From: JAFGBI01 sp964480725 | Lineage (GTDB): Bacteria; Myxococcota_A; Polyangia; Polyangiales; Polyangiaceae | DNA length: 64,000 nucleotides | Direction of reading: 5' to 3' | Assembly (NCBI GenBank): GCA_964480725.1 | Contig: CAYZQO010000032.1 | Span: 1 to 64,000 of the forward strand | Part shown: positions 44,325 to 53,089 of the stretch, piece after piece | Layout of the letters: each line of letters starts with the position of its first letter | Position numbering within the stretch: position 1 is the first letter of the stretch | Notes under the pieces: generated by a model | Databases searched by the model: none | What the model was told of the DNA's origin: nothing | The model's input: the letters and a program-made list of their open reading frames with translations, nothing else | Translations under genes and position numbers: made by a program

Positions 44325-46088
44325 ATGCGCTTCCGCTCCCTGTCGGTCCTCGTTCCCGTGCTCCTCGGTCTCTCCTGCTCCGACGGCACCGAGTTCGATC
44401 CCCTGGCCACCTTCGGTACGCCGGATGCGTCAGCCACCGGGGGCGCCGGGGGAGTCTTGGGCGGCGCGGGCGGCACCGTCGGCGTTGGGGGCGGTGCCCA
44501 GACCGGCGGCGGCGGCAGCGCCGGCGGTTCCACACCAATGGGCGGCGGTGGCACCAGCACCGGCGGCTCCACACCGACCGGTGGCGGCGGCACCAGCACC
44601 GGCGGCTCCACACCGACCGGTGGCGGTGGCACCAGCACCGGCGGCTCCACACCGACCGGTGGCGGTGGCACCAGCACCGGCGGCTCCACGCCGACCGGTG
44701 GCGGCGGCACCAGCACCGGTGGCTCCACGCCGACCGGCGGTGGCGGTGGCATTGGCGGCACGACCCCGGTGGACACCAAGGAGTATACGGTCGACGACGG
44801 CGGCTTCGTCACAGTCTGCGACTGGACGGGGTACGCATGGACCAGGACGGACGGCACCAGCAGCATCAGCCCAACCGGCTTTGACTCCGTCTCTGCAGGC
44901 ACCAAGCTCTGCGCCAGCGGCACGGTGCAGGCGCGGGACGACTGGAGCGGCTACGCCATGCTCGGCATCAACGTCGGTCAGGCGGAGGGCGACGACACCG
45001 ACGCCATCGACGTCGCCACCGACGGCGACGGCCTCTATGTCGATCTCGACAACCGCGGCGGCAGCGAGCTGCGGGTCCAGATCCAGACCTCGCAGGCGGA
45101 AGACGACGAGAACGCGCGCTGGTGCGCGGTGTACTCCGGACCCGGGGTGATCCGCTGGAGCGATTTCAACACCAAGTGCTGGGACGGCAGCGGCAGCGCC
45201 TACGCCGGGCAGAACATCAACGCCGTGCTGGTCATGGCCCCCGGTCACAACACCGACGCGCGGAATTTCGACTTCTGCATCAACCGCGTCGAGCCGTCCG
45301 GCGGCTCGTGCGGGAGCAGCCCCGGCACCGGCGGCTCCAACCCCGGCACCGGCGGCTCCAATCCCGGCACCGGCGGCTCCAATCCCGGCACCGGCGGCTC
45401 CAATCCCGGCACCGGCGGCTCCGGCCAGACCCTGCCCGACCTGCAGGGGGGCGAGAACGGCTTCGCGACGCGCTACTGGGACTGCTGCAAGCCGAGCTGC
45501 GGCTGGACCGCGAACGCCAGCAACCCCGTCGATAGCTGCGACATCAACGACCGGAACATCGGCGTCAACGACGGGGATCGTAACGGCTGCGAGGGTGGGA
45601 CTGCCTTCACCTGTCACAGCTGGGCGCCCTGGGCGCTCAGCGACAAGCTGTCCTACGGATTCGCGGCGTTCAACGGCGCGCAGTGCGGCACCTGCTACCA
45701 GGTGCGGTTCTCGGGGTCGAGCAGCCGCGGCACGCCCACGCCGGGCATCGACGGCAAGCAGATGGTGGTCCAGGTGACCAACATCGGCGGCATCGAGGGG
45801 AACCAGTTCGACATCCTCATCCCGGGCGGGGGTGTGGGCGCGATGAACGGCTGCTCGACCCAGTGGGGCTCCAGCGATCTCGGCGTGCAGTACGGCGGCT
45901 TCCGGTCAACCTGCGGCGCGAACGCGGGCTGCATCCGCAATATGTGCCAGAACGCCTTTGGCGACTCCCCCGAGCTCATGGCGGGCTGTGACTGGTACAT
46001 CGACTGGCTGCAAATGGCCGACAACCCCGACATCCGCTACGCGCCCATCGAGTGCCCGGCGGAGATCCGGGCGGTGTCGGGCGGGTAA
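44325..46088 (+). CDS. Lipoprotein-anchored GH45 endoglucanase with extra beta domain
   Basis: 587 residues. The lipoprotein signal ends at LLGLSCSDGTE. The first linker is GGGGTSTGGSTPT repeats (about 55-145). A beta-rich domain (about 150-330; FVTVCDWTGYAWTRTDGTSS, YVDLDNRGGSELRVQIQTSQ) is possibly carbohydrate-binding. A second linker of GGSNPGT repeats leads to a GH45 domain with its signature TRYWDCCKPSCGW (catalytic Asp 45480-45482) and the second Asp in NQFDILIPGGGVG (45810-45812). GH45 enzymes are inverting endo-beta-1,4-glucanases, best known from fungi and some animals and rarer in bacteria. In the 564 bp upstream (43761-44324), where promoters for GH128 and GH45 should diverge, I see no gene. 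Confidence 0.92.
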   Translation: MRFRSLSVLVPVLLGLSCSDGTEFDPLATFGTPDASATGGAGGVLGGAGGTVGVGGGAQTGGGGSAGGSTPMGGGGTSTGGSTPTGGGGTSTGGSTPTGGGGTSTGGSTPTGGGGTSTGGSTPTGGGGTSTGGSTPTGGGGGIGGTTPVDTKEYTVDDGGFVTVCDWTGYAWTRTDGTSSISPTGFDSVSAGTKLCASGTVQARDDWSGYAMLGINVGQAEGDDTDAIDVATDGDGLYVDLDNRGGSELRVQIQTSQAEDDENARWCAVYSGPGVIRWSDFNTKCWDGSGSAYAGQNINAVLVMAPGHNTDARNFDFCINRVEPSGGSCGSSPGTGGSNPGTGGSNPGTGGSNPGTGGSNPGTGGSGQTLPDLQGGENGFATRYWDCCKPSCGWTANASNPVDSCDINDRNIGVNDGDRNGCEGGTAFTCHSWAPWALSDKLSYGFAAFNGAQCGTCYQVRFSGSSSRGTPTPGIDGKQMVVQVTNIGGIEGNQFDILIPGGGVGAMNGCSTQWGSSDLGVQYGGFRSTCGANAGCIRNMCQNAFGDSPELMAGCDWYIDWLQMADNPDIRYAPIECPAEIRAVSGG

Positions 46089-46142
46089 CGGCGACACGGA
46101 TCGTCGCCACGGAGAAGCACCGCGCGGGGGGGGACGCCGACG

Positions 46143-47114
46143 ATGATCGTTCCACGCTACTGGGCCGAGGCCCGCGAGCAGGGGCGACTGAACGGACGTA
46201 ACTTTACCGTGCGGCGGTTCGGCTGGTCCGACGAGAGCGCCGAGGCCGCCGCCACGCACGCCGCGGAGCGCGCCCGGGAGGCGGTCGCCGCCGCGCTCGC
46301 CGGGGAGCTCGTCCCACCGTGGGAGAGCCGCGTGACCTACGGCGGCACCGACGGGCTCCCCATCCGGGAAGAAATCGTCGAGCAGAAGGGCGACGCCGTC
46401 GTCACGCGCAACACCTACGGGGCGCGCTGCCTCAACACCCCGGACGTGCTCTTCGCGGACGTGGATTTCGCAGATCTCGCGCCGCCGCGCGGCCTCGCAC
46501 CGTGGCTCGCCCTCGGTGTCGCCCTCGCGACCGCGGCGGCGGTCGTCGCGCGGCCGCTCCTCTCCCTGACGGCGGTCGCCGTGGGCGCCCTCGCCTGGGT
46601 CATTCTGAAGCGGCGCCAGCGCTGGGCAGCCCGCGAGCGGCGCGGGCTCGCCGTGGCGCTCGAGCGGGTGCGCGGGTTCGTCGCCGCCCACCCGGGCTGG
46701 GTGCTCCGACTGTACCGAACGCCGGTTGGACTGCGCGTCGTCGCGGTCCACCGCCGCTTCTCCGCCGACGAGCCCGCCGTCACCGAGCTCTTCGCCGCGC
46801 TGGGCGCCGACCGCGACTACGTCCGGCTCTGCCGACTGCAGCGCTGCTTCCGGGCCCGGCTCTCGGCAAAGCCCTGGCGCATCGGCATCACCGACCGGCT
46901 GCGCCCCCGCCCCGGGGTCTGGCCCATCACCGACCCGGAAAAGCTCGACCGACGCCGCGAGTGGGTCGGGCGCTACGAGGCACGGGCTCGCGGTTTCGCG
47001 GCCTGCCGCTTCCTGGAGGAGATCGGCGACGGCTTGGGCGATCCCAGGGCCGCCGACGTCGTGCGCTGGCACGACGAGCTGTCCCGCGCGCGCTCCGAGC
47101 TCCCGCTGGCCTGA
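46143..47114 (+). CDS. Hypothetical membrane protein, 323 aa
   Basis: Two membrane segments (about residues 119-158, LAPWLALGVALATAAAVVAR and LLSLTAVAVGALAWVIL) separate an N-terminal soluble part from a C-terminal soluble part. The N-terminal part has NGRNFTVRRFGWSDESAEAA and a conserved-looking TYGARCLNTPDVLF. The C-terminal part is Arg-rich. The family seems broadly conserved, but I do not know its function. It starts 54 bp after the GH45 stop on the same strand and could be co-transcribed. Confidence 0.7.
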   Translation: MIVPRYWAEAREQGRLNGRNFTVRRFGWSDESAEAAATHAAERAREAVAAALAGELVPPWESRVTYGGTDGLPIREEIVEQKGDAVVTRNTYGARCLNTPDVLFADVDFADLAPPRGLAPWLALGVALATAAAVVARPLLSLTAVAVGALAWVILKRRQRWAARERRGLAVALERVRGFVAAHPGWVLRLYRTPVGLRVVAVHRRFSADEPAVTELFAALGADRDYVRLCRLQRCFRARLSAKPWRIGITDRLRPRPGVWPITDPEKLDRRREWVGRYEARARGFAACRFLEEIGDGLGDPRAADVVRWHDELSRARSELPLA

Positions 47115-47164
47115 TCGAGCTGGGCGCGCTGGGGCGCCAGCTCTGGACGGTGGCCCTCCCGCTC

Positions 47165-47345
47165 CGGAGACAGATGCCTCGACCGGCAGGATCAGCTTCC
47201 GGAGCGACGCCAGGTAGCGCTCCGACGCTGCATCGAGCTCGGGCAGCGCCGGCGGCTTCGCCTTGGTCTTGGCAAACCCCTTGGAGCACTTCTACGGGTC
47301 GATCTTGCTGATCCAGACGCCCTTCTCCTTGCCGGCTGGCCCTTC
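47165..47345 (-). pseudogene. Gene remnant with internal TAG
   Basis: The minus strand keeps one frame of strongly coding character: GKEKGVWISKIDP, a TAG at 47292-47294, then KCSKGFAKTKAKPPALPELD and ASERYLASLRKLILPVEASV. It has Lys content unlike the background frames, and neither a start nor a natural end. It looks like the decayed piece of a small gene. The rest of 47115-47591 shows no gene. Confidence 0.45.
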
Positions 47346-47591
47346 TGACTACACTTGACCACATAGGACAGAACGGACCCCGGCGCCGACGGGCCCTTGT
47401 GGCAACGCCTTGCCCCCCCACCGACCACGTCGATCGGGGGTGCGAAGGCCATCCCGGCCGAATAGGATTCCCGCCGCCTCGCGTCCCCGCGGTCCGAGGC
47501 CGGCGCAAGCCGCCCGACCCCGGGACTGCTCGCGGGGGACGACGAAGGGAGCGCGCAGACTCTGGTGCGCGCGGAGTTCGAGGAGACGACG

Positions 47592-48593
47592 ATGAATAGA
47601 AAATACTGGCTGGGATTGGCGATGGGTTTCGGGATGGTCCTGGCGACCGCTTGCGGCAAGGACGACGACGACAATCCGAGTGGAGGGGATGACGGCGGCG
47701 CGGCCACTGGCGGCGCGACCACCGGCGGCGCCCGAACTGGCGGTAGCTTGACCACGGGGGGCGCCCGCACCGGCGGCACCTCGAACGGCGGCGCTGCCGG
47801 CGAGGAAGAGGGTGGCGGCGCGCCCGCGACCGGTGGCGTAGAGCCCACCGGTGGCGGCGCTGGCGGCGAGGACGTCGGCGACACCGGTGGTACGCCCGCG
47901 ACCGGGGGCGCCGGGGGCGAAGACGTGGGCGGCGCGCCCGCGACCGGTGGCGCTGGGGGCGAGGACGTCGGCGGCGCGCCCGCGACCAGCGGCGCCGGGG
48001 GCGAGGACGTCGGCGGCGCCCCCACGACGGGAGGAACGTCCGAGACGGGTGGCACCGTGACGACCGCGGGGGCAGCGGGCGCCGCGGGGGCGCCGACCAC
48101 CGCGGGCGCCGCGGGCGCCCCGATCGCCGGCGCCGCTGGTGCTCCCGCCGCAGGAGCGCCGAGCACGCTTGCGGAGTGTACGGGCACGGCAGACGCGTGC
48201 GAAACGCTGCGCGCGATCGAGTGTGACGAGGCGAGCGGCTGCAATTCCCTCGGCACCTGCACGGGAACCATGCGCACCTGCGCCCTGGAGACGACCCAGG
48301 CCGGCTGCGAGGCGCGCCTTGCCTGCAATTGGTCGCCCGCTTGCACTGGCACCCCCCAAGATTGCGCCGACTATGGAGCGCAGAGGCCATGCGAGGCCGT
48401 CGAAGGCTGCACATGGACCTCGGGAGGCGGGGGGGCCTGCGATGGCACGCCGACCCCTTGCGCTGACCTCGACGCCGCCGCCTGCGGCGCCAGCGAGGGC
48501 TGCACCTGGACCTGCGCCGGCACGGCAACGGCCTGCGACGCTCTCGACGAACAGACCACCTGCGAAGGCCAGCTCGGCTGCACCTGGGAGTGA
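47592..48593 (+). CDS. Lipoprotein with AGGEDVGGAPATG repeats and Cys-rich tail
   Basis: 333 residues. The signal peptide (MNRKYWLGLAMGFGMVLATA, then CGKDDDD) is a clear lipobox. A long linker contains several copies of a 13-14 residue unit (AGGEDVGGAPATGG). The C-terminal ~145 residues hold a Cys-rich array of short units like CxGTxxxCxxLxxxxCxxxxGCxW, repeated five or six times and ending in GCTWE. Such arrays form small disulfide-bonded domains common in myxobacterial surface proteins, with unknown roles. GGAGACGACG precedes the ATG. Confidence 0.8.
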   Translation: MNRKYWLGLAMGFGMVLATACGKDDDDNPSGGDDGGAATGGATTGGARTGGSLTTGGARTGGTSNGGAAGEEEGGGAPATGGVEPTGGGAGGEDVGDTGGTPATGGAGGEDVGGAPATGGAGGEDVGGAPATSGAGGEDVGGAPTTGGTSETGGTVTTAGAAGAAGAPTTAGAAGAPIAGAAGAPAAGAPSTLAECTGTADACETLRAIECDEASGCNSLGTCTGTMRTCALETTQAGCEARLACNWSPACTGTPQDCADYGAQRPCEAVEGCTWTSGGGGACDGTPTPCADLDAAACGASEGCTWTCAGTATACDALDEQTTCEGQLGCTWE

Positions 48594-48681
48594 CGCCGCG
48601 ACCGTCGGCGCGGCGCGGCTCACTCGAGCCGCGTCGCGCACGACCGGCCGCTCCGGAACACCGATCAGACTGGTTGTCGGT

Positions 48682-49684
48682 CTAGAGCCGGCGGAGGTGG
48701 TCGGTGAGCGCTTGGCGCTCGGCTGCGCCGAGGTCTTGCCCGAAGAAATGCCCACCGGTCTTGCGCTCGGGAGACAGCAGCCCGTCGATGCCGGTCGCGT
48801 AGCCCCCACGGAGCAGTACCTGCCGGTCCGAGAGACCGCGGAGCGACGTGGACTGCAGGGTGCCCGTGCCCCTGGCTGCGCTCTGCATGGGCCGTGGGGC
48901 TGGCGATCGAAGACGCCGCCACGGGTGGTCCGGAGAGCCCAGGACCCTGGTGGCAACGCCCGCAGCGCTCGGCGAAGACGGCGGCCCCGGCGTCGCCCGC
49001 CGCGGGGGGCGCGGGCAGCGATTCCCCGAGGCGCCAGAGGTAGTACGCCAGCGCGTACGCATCCACGGGGGTGGGCCGCACCTCCTGGCGATGCGCCGTG
49101 ATCAGGCCCGTCTCCACGCGAACGGCCAGGGCGGGGAGCAAGTTCTTCACGTTGGCCGTCCGGTGCAGGTGGGTCTGAAACCGCACCGCCCGCACGTCCC
49201 CGATGACGACCGGGTTGTCCTGGCCGTCCGCCGCGAGGTCCACTCGGCCTGGCCCCCAGGTCGAGTAGAGGCTCCGCGCGCCGGTGTAGTGGTCCTTGGC
49301 CTTACCGAAGTCCAGTCGATGATTGGGGACTCCCTCGCGCAGGGTCCCCTCGGCGCCTGCCGACGAGTGGCAGGTCGAGCAGGTGAACGCGGGGAACACG
49401 CCGCCGGGCAGCTCGACCCAGACCAGGCCTCCCACCGACGCGCTAGTTCGCCACAGGCCGTATCGGGACGGCGCTGCCTCGTCTCGCAGCACCTTGAACA
49501 TCGAACGCTCGATCTGAGCGGGGTGCTCCTGAAAGAGCCGCTCGCCGAGCCGGCGCAGGCGCTCAGCATCCGGTGGCAGGGCCTCGTTACCGCCGCTCTC
49601 CGCCCAGGACCCGTCCGGGATCGGCGGCGGCCGGCCCAGATCCGCGGGCCGCACCGGCCGCGCGCGATAGCGCGCGACGGGCAT
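48682..49684 (-). pseudogene. Dihaem cytochrome c-like gene with frameshift
   Basis: The upstream frame from ATG 49684 has two haem-binding motifs, FTCSTCHSSAG and ERCGRCHQGPGLSG, separated by about 170 residues. Near 48870 the coding signal moves to another frame: GTGTLQSTSLRGLSDRQVLL, GYATGIDGLLSPERKTGGHF, ending RQALTDHLRRL. The combined protein resembles dihaem cytochrome c peroxidase-like periplasmic proteins, but no signal peptide is visible, so the 5' end may also be damaged. A single-base error near 48870 is the alternative. Confidence 0.65.
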
Positions 49685-49819
49685 GTGCCACCTTGTGCGG
49701 CCGATCGCGGTGCGGCGCCGCCACACCCGAAGCCGCCGACGAGCCGCCCGGGCTCCAGGAGGGGTTCGTCGCACTGCTCCACCCGTCACCGGCTGTGCGG
49801 TGGTGCACCCGATCCGGCG

Positions 49820-50143
49820 TCAGGCGAGCGGCCATCGGGCCTTCGGATCCAGCTCACCGTTGCGGTCGAGCAGCACCCGTCCGTCCGGACCGTAGAAGGC
49901 CCAGCCGTCGTTGATCACGGCGACGCGGTCACGGCACACGGCTCGGGCGACCGCCAGCACGTCGCCCTCATCGTCGGACCGCTCGAGGTAAAGGCACGGC
50001 TTGGCCGTCTTGAAGAAGGCTGCCAACTCGGCGATGCGGGCCTGGCCCACGCGCGATCGGGGCTTGAGTCCAAGGTACTTGAGGTGCCGCTCGTGCACAG
50101 CGGAGAACCGAAAGGGCTTGCCTGGTCCCGCCCCCAGATACAC
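49820..50143 (-). CDS. Hypothetical protein, 107 aa
   Basis: From a GTG at 50143: YLGAGPGKPFRFSAVHERHL, KYLGLKPRSRVGQARIAEL and LDRNGELDPKARWPLA. Codon use is normal for the window. The frame stays open upstream (TAAKTTVYLGAG) without ATG, so the start is uncertain and the gene could be a fragment. No domain is recognised. It lies upstream of the broken cytochrome gene on the same strand. Confidence 0.5.
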   Translation of the reverse strand: MYLGAGPGKPFRFSAVHERHLKYLGLKPRSRVGQARIAELAAFFKTAKPCLYLERSDDEGDVLAVARAVCRDRVAVINDGWAFYGPDGRVLLDRNGELDPKARWPLA

Positions 50144-50335
50144 CGTCGTTTTCGCCGCAGTCGAGTTCGCTCCGCGCGCACGTCGCCCGCTGCCCGCGCG
50201 ACCACCCCGCTCGGCTAGCCCCAGTCACGGGGAGTTGGCGTCGACGTCATCCACGCGTGACGGGACCGGGGCGATGACGCATGATGGAGGCGGCCGCGCA
50301 GAGGCTTCCGCCGCGCGGCCTTCGCGCGCCCTGTA

Positions 50336-51214
50336 ATGACGGCATCGAAGCTCACTCCTCGGTCCGCCAGTTCGGGGCCCCCGAGCGACGACCCCACGTC
50401 CGTCGCGGCGACGCCCGGGACAAGGCGGGTACTGCTCGCCTCCGCCGATGGCGTGTGCGAGGCCTGGGCGAACGCGCAGGCCGCCGCGGCGGGGTGGGTG
50501 ATGGACGCTTGCCCGAGCGCGGACGACGCCGTCCGCGGCGTGCTGAACGGAAGATACGCCGCGCTGCTGCTCGACGACACGCTGGGCGGGGACGGGGCCG
50601 CCCGGGCGACGCGCCTGGTCCGGGCCTGGGAGGGGCGACGACGGCGCACGTACATCGTCGCCCTCCTCGAGCCGACCAAGGCGGACGCCCGCGAGGAACT
50701 CCTGGCGGCGGGGGCGGACGAGTGCGTCCGGCGAGTGCTGGACTCGTCCGCGCTGTGGGAGGCCCTGCAGCATCGAGCGGCAGGCACCAGGCCCGCCAAA
50801 ACCCTCCCTGGCGACGGCGGCGCACCGCTCGACCCCAACGTCCCCCGCTCACCTCGCCTGTGTCGGCTCTTTTTGGAAAAGATCCCGGAAGCCCTGGCCG
50901 ACCTCGCCGGGGCGCTAGAGCGGCGAGACGCGGACCGGGTGCGCACCGTCTCGCACAAGCTCAAAGGGAGCTCCATCGCGCTGGGGGCGTGGGCCATGGC
51001 GGGCCTGGCCTCGGAGCTCCAGACGGCGGCGGAGCGACACGAGTTCGATCCGGCACCCAAGCTGCTCGAGGCCCTCCGGGGCCACTTCGACCGCACCGCG
51101 GCGCGACTCCAAGCGGAGCTTGCGGGAGCCGCTCTGGGCGACGCGACGGCGCCACCGGCCGACCCAGTCGAGGCCCCCGATGGCGCGGTGGACGGGCAGT
51201 CCGATCCGGACTAA
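50336..51214 (+). CDS. Receiver-like - Hpt phosphotransfer protein
   Basis: 292 residues. The N-terminal receiver-like domain (about 30-145) has the likely phosphoacceptor in AALLLDDTLGGDG. A C-terminal Hpt domain (about 170-265) contains the phosphorylatable His in VSHKLKGSSIALGAWAMAGL. Such proteins pass phosphate from a hybrid kinase to a response regulator. A hybrid histidine kinase starts 77 bp downstream on the same strand, so the two likely form a phosphorelay. The start at 50336 is the first plausible one; the ~30 residues after it are disordered. Confidence 0.85.
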   Translation: MTASKLTPRSASSGPPSDDPTSVAATPGTRRVLLASADGVCEAWANAQAAAAGWVMDACPSADDAVRGVLNGRYAALLLDDTLGGDGAARATRLVRAWEGRRRRTYIVALLEPTKADAREELLAAGADECVRRVLDSSALWEALQHRAAGTRPAKTLPGDGGAPLDPNVPRSPRLCRLFLEKIPEALADLAGALERRDADRVRTVSHKLKGSSIALGAWAMAGLASELQTAAERHEFDPAPKLLEALRGHFDRTAARLQAELAGAALGDATAPPADPVEAPDGAVDGQSDPD

Positions 51215-51290
51215 ATTTCCTCGATCATCGCGCCTTCGAGCGCGTCGCCGCGGAGCCAACGCGCGGTTTCCCAGGGAGGGAGTGCACTCA

Positions 51291-52955
51291 GTGGACGAGG
51301 AGGAATCGGAGCCGAGGTGGGTGGAGCCGCCGCGCCGTTCCGTGCGGGTGGAGAGCGCCGGCGAGATCGCCGCAATTCGTGTGCTGCTGGTCGAGGACAG
51401 CGTGATCTTCGCCGAGGCGGTGCGGCTCCTGCTGCTCGGCGCCGCCCCGGCAGCGGTGGAACTCCACCATGTCGAGAGGCTCGCCGACGTGGCGCCCGAC
51501 ATGGATCCCAAGCCCGATGTAGTGCTCCTCGATCTCTCCCTGCCCGACGCCCAGGGGCTCGACACCATCCGCGGGATTCAGCTCCGCCTGCCCGGCACCC
51601 CGGTCGTCGTTCTCACCGCCGAGTCGAGCAGCGAGGTCGCGCTGGACGTGGTCCGCGGCGGCGCGCAGGACTACCTGGTCAAGGGGGAGTTCAACGTCGA
51701 CACGCTGGTGCGCACGATGCGGTACGCGATCGAGCGCGTCCAGGGCGAGCAGCTGAAGCGGCAGCTCTTGCAGGCGGACCGCCTCGCCGCGATCGGGCGT
51801 CTGGCGGCCGGCGTCGCGCACGAGATCAGCAACCCCGCCACCTTCGTTCAGGCCAGCGCCCACCTGGTGGTCCGGGAGTTCGACCGCCTCGAACGGGCCC
51901 TGGCGGAACTTCGGGAGCAGGGCCTCGATCCCGCGGCGGCGGCGGCGCTCGAACTGGCGACGGAAGCAGCCGCCGAGCTGCGACGCCTCTCCGACCAGAA
52001 CACGGCGGGGGTGGACCGCATCTGCGCGGTGGTGCAGGACCTGCGCGGTTACGCGCGCCTCGAGCCGGGCAAGGTGAGCCTGATCCACCCCAACGACGTG
52101 ATCAACGACGTCTGCAACCTGGTGGCCAACGTCGTCCGCCACAAGGCCCACCTCACCAAGGACCTCCGCGCCGTGCCCCCCGTGGCGCTCCCCCGCGGAC
52201 GGCTGGACCAGATCCTCACGAACCTGCTGGTCAACGCCACGCAGGCGATCGAGGACGCCCCCGGACGCCAGGCGAACTCCATCACCGTCTCCACCCGGTG
52301 CGAACGGGGCGAGGTGATCGTCACAGTCGAAGACACCGGCCCCGGGATGGCGCCGGAGCAGATGAGACGCGTCTTCGAGCCGTTCTTCACCACCAAGGCC
52401 CGCGGCATCGGGACCGGGCTCGGGCTCTCCATCTGCCGAGAGATCGCCCGTGCCCACCAGGGGGACGTGACGTGCGCCAGCGTGCTCGGGGAGGGGACGC
52501 GGTTCGAGGTGCGCTTCCCCGTCGTCGCCGAGCACGAGGTCCGGGTCCCTACCCCGGCGCCGCCCCCTGCCGAGCACCCGACGGGCCGTCCCCGCGTGCT
52601 GATCATCGACGATGAACCCAATATCCGGCAGGTGTACGCCGCCCTGCTGAGCGACGAGTTCACCGTGGAAACCGCGCGCGACGGCGCGGATGCGCTCGCG
52701 ATCATCCGGCAAGGACCGCGCTTCGACGTCATCGTGTCGGATCTGATGATGCCGGACATGGACGCGGCGCAGCTGATGGAGCAGATGCTGGCGACGGAGC
52801 CGGCGATGCTGGAGCGCTTCATCCTGTACACCGGCGGGGCGGTGAGCGCGCGCGCGCGACGCCTGGTCGACTCCGGCGACGTGCCGGTGCTGTACAAGCC
52901 GCTCCTCGTCGACGAGCTCAAGCGCGCCATCCGTACCCGAATGGGCGACGGCTGA
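51291..52955 (+). CDS. Hybrid histidine kinase: REC - HisKA - HATPase - REC
   Basis: 554 residues from a GTG with GGGAGG upstream. REC1 (about 28-145) has VLLVEDS, VVLLDLSLPD and YLVKGEF. HisKA has the H-box AAGVAHEISNPATFVQ (His near residue 178). HATPase has ILTNLLVNATQAI, VEDTGPGM and GTGLGLSICREIARAH. REC2 (about 435-550) has VLIIDDEP, VIVSDLMMPD and Lys in LYKPL. No membrane segment is present, so this is a cytoplasmic kinase whose input is its own N-terminal receiver. With the preceding Hpt protein it makes a full relay. Confidence 0.93.
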   Translation: MDEEESEPRWVEPPRRSVRVESAGEIAAIRVLLVEDSVIFAEAVRLLLLGAAPAAVELHHVERLADVAPDMDPKPDVVLLDLSLPDAQGLDTIRGIQLRLPGTPVVVLTAESSSEVALDVVRGGAQDYLVKGEFNVDTLVRTMRYAIERVQGEQLKRQLLQADRLAAIGRLAAGVAHEISNPATFVQASAHLVVREFDRLERALAELREQGLDPAAAAALELATEAAAELRRLSDQNTAGVDRICAVVQDLRGYARLEPGKVSLIHPNDVINDVCNLVANVVRHKAHLTKDLRAVPPVALPRGRLDQILTNLLVNATQAIEDAPGRQANSITVSTRCERGEVIVTVEDTGPGMAPEQMRRVFEPFFTTKARGIGTGLGLSICREIARAHQGDVTCASVLGEGTRFEVRFPVVAEHEVRVPTPAPPPAEHPTGRPRVLIIDDEPNIRQVYAALLSDEFTVETARDGADALAIIRQGPRFDVIVSDLMMPDMDAAQLMEQMLATEPAMLERFILYTGGAVSARARRLVDSGDVPVLYKPLLVDELKRAIRTRMGDG

Positions 52956-52996
52956 GCGCCCTGCCGGGCACTCGTCGGCGCCGACGGAGGATTCAG

Positions 52997-53048
52997 TGCG
53001 AAGGAGAGGACTCGAACCTCCACGGGAGTTACCCCGCTAGCACCTCAA
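52997..53048 (-). tRNA. tRNA-Leu(GAG) 3' half, probable attachment-site scar
   Basis: On the minus strand the sequence runs from the anticodon loop (TTGAGGT with anticodon GAG) through GCTAG, a long variable arm (CGGG/CCCG), the T-arm with GGTTCGAGTCC, and the acceptor strand CCTTCGC plus discriminator A. The 5' half (acceptor, D-arm, anticodon 5' strand) is missing on the higher-coordinate side, so it is not a working tRNA. A 3' half alone is what remains at the far end of an element integrated into a tRNA gene. Accessory genes lie on the side where that element would be. Confidence 0.75.
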
Positions 53049-53089
53049 CCCCTGGGCCGGACGACGCAAAGACCACCTCGAGCGCGGCG

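Noticed and set aside
52997..53048. Complete tRNA gene
   Set aside because: The 5' acceptor strand, D-arm and 5' anticodon strand are absent; only the 3' half can be aligned.
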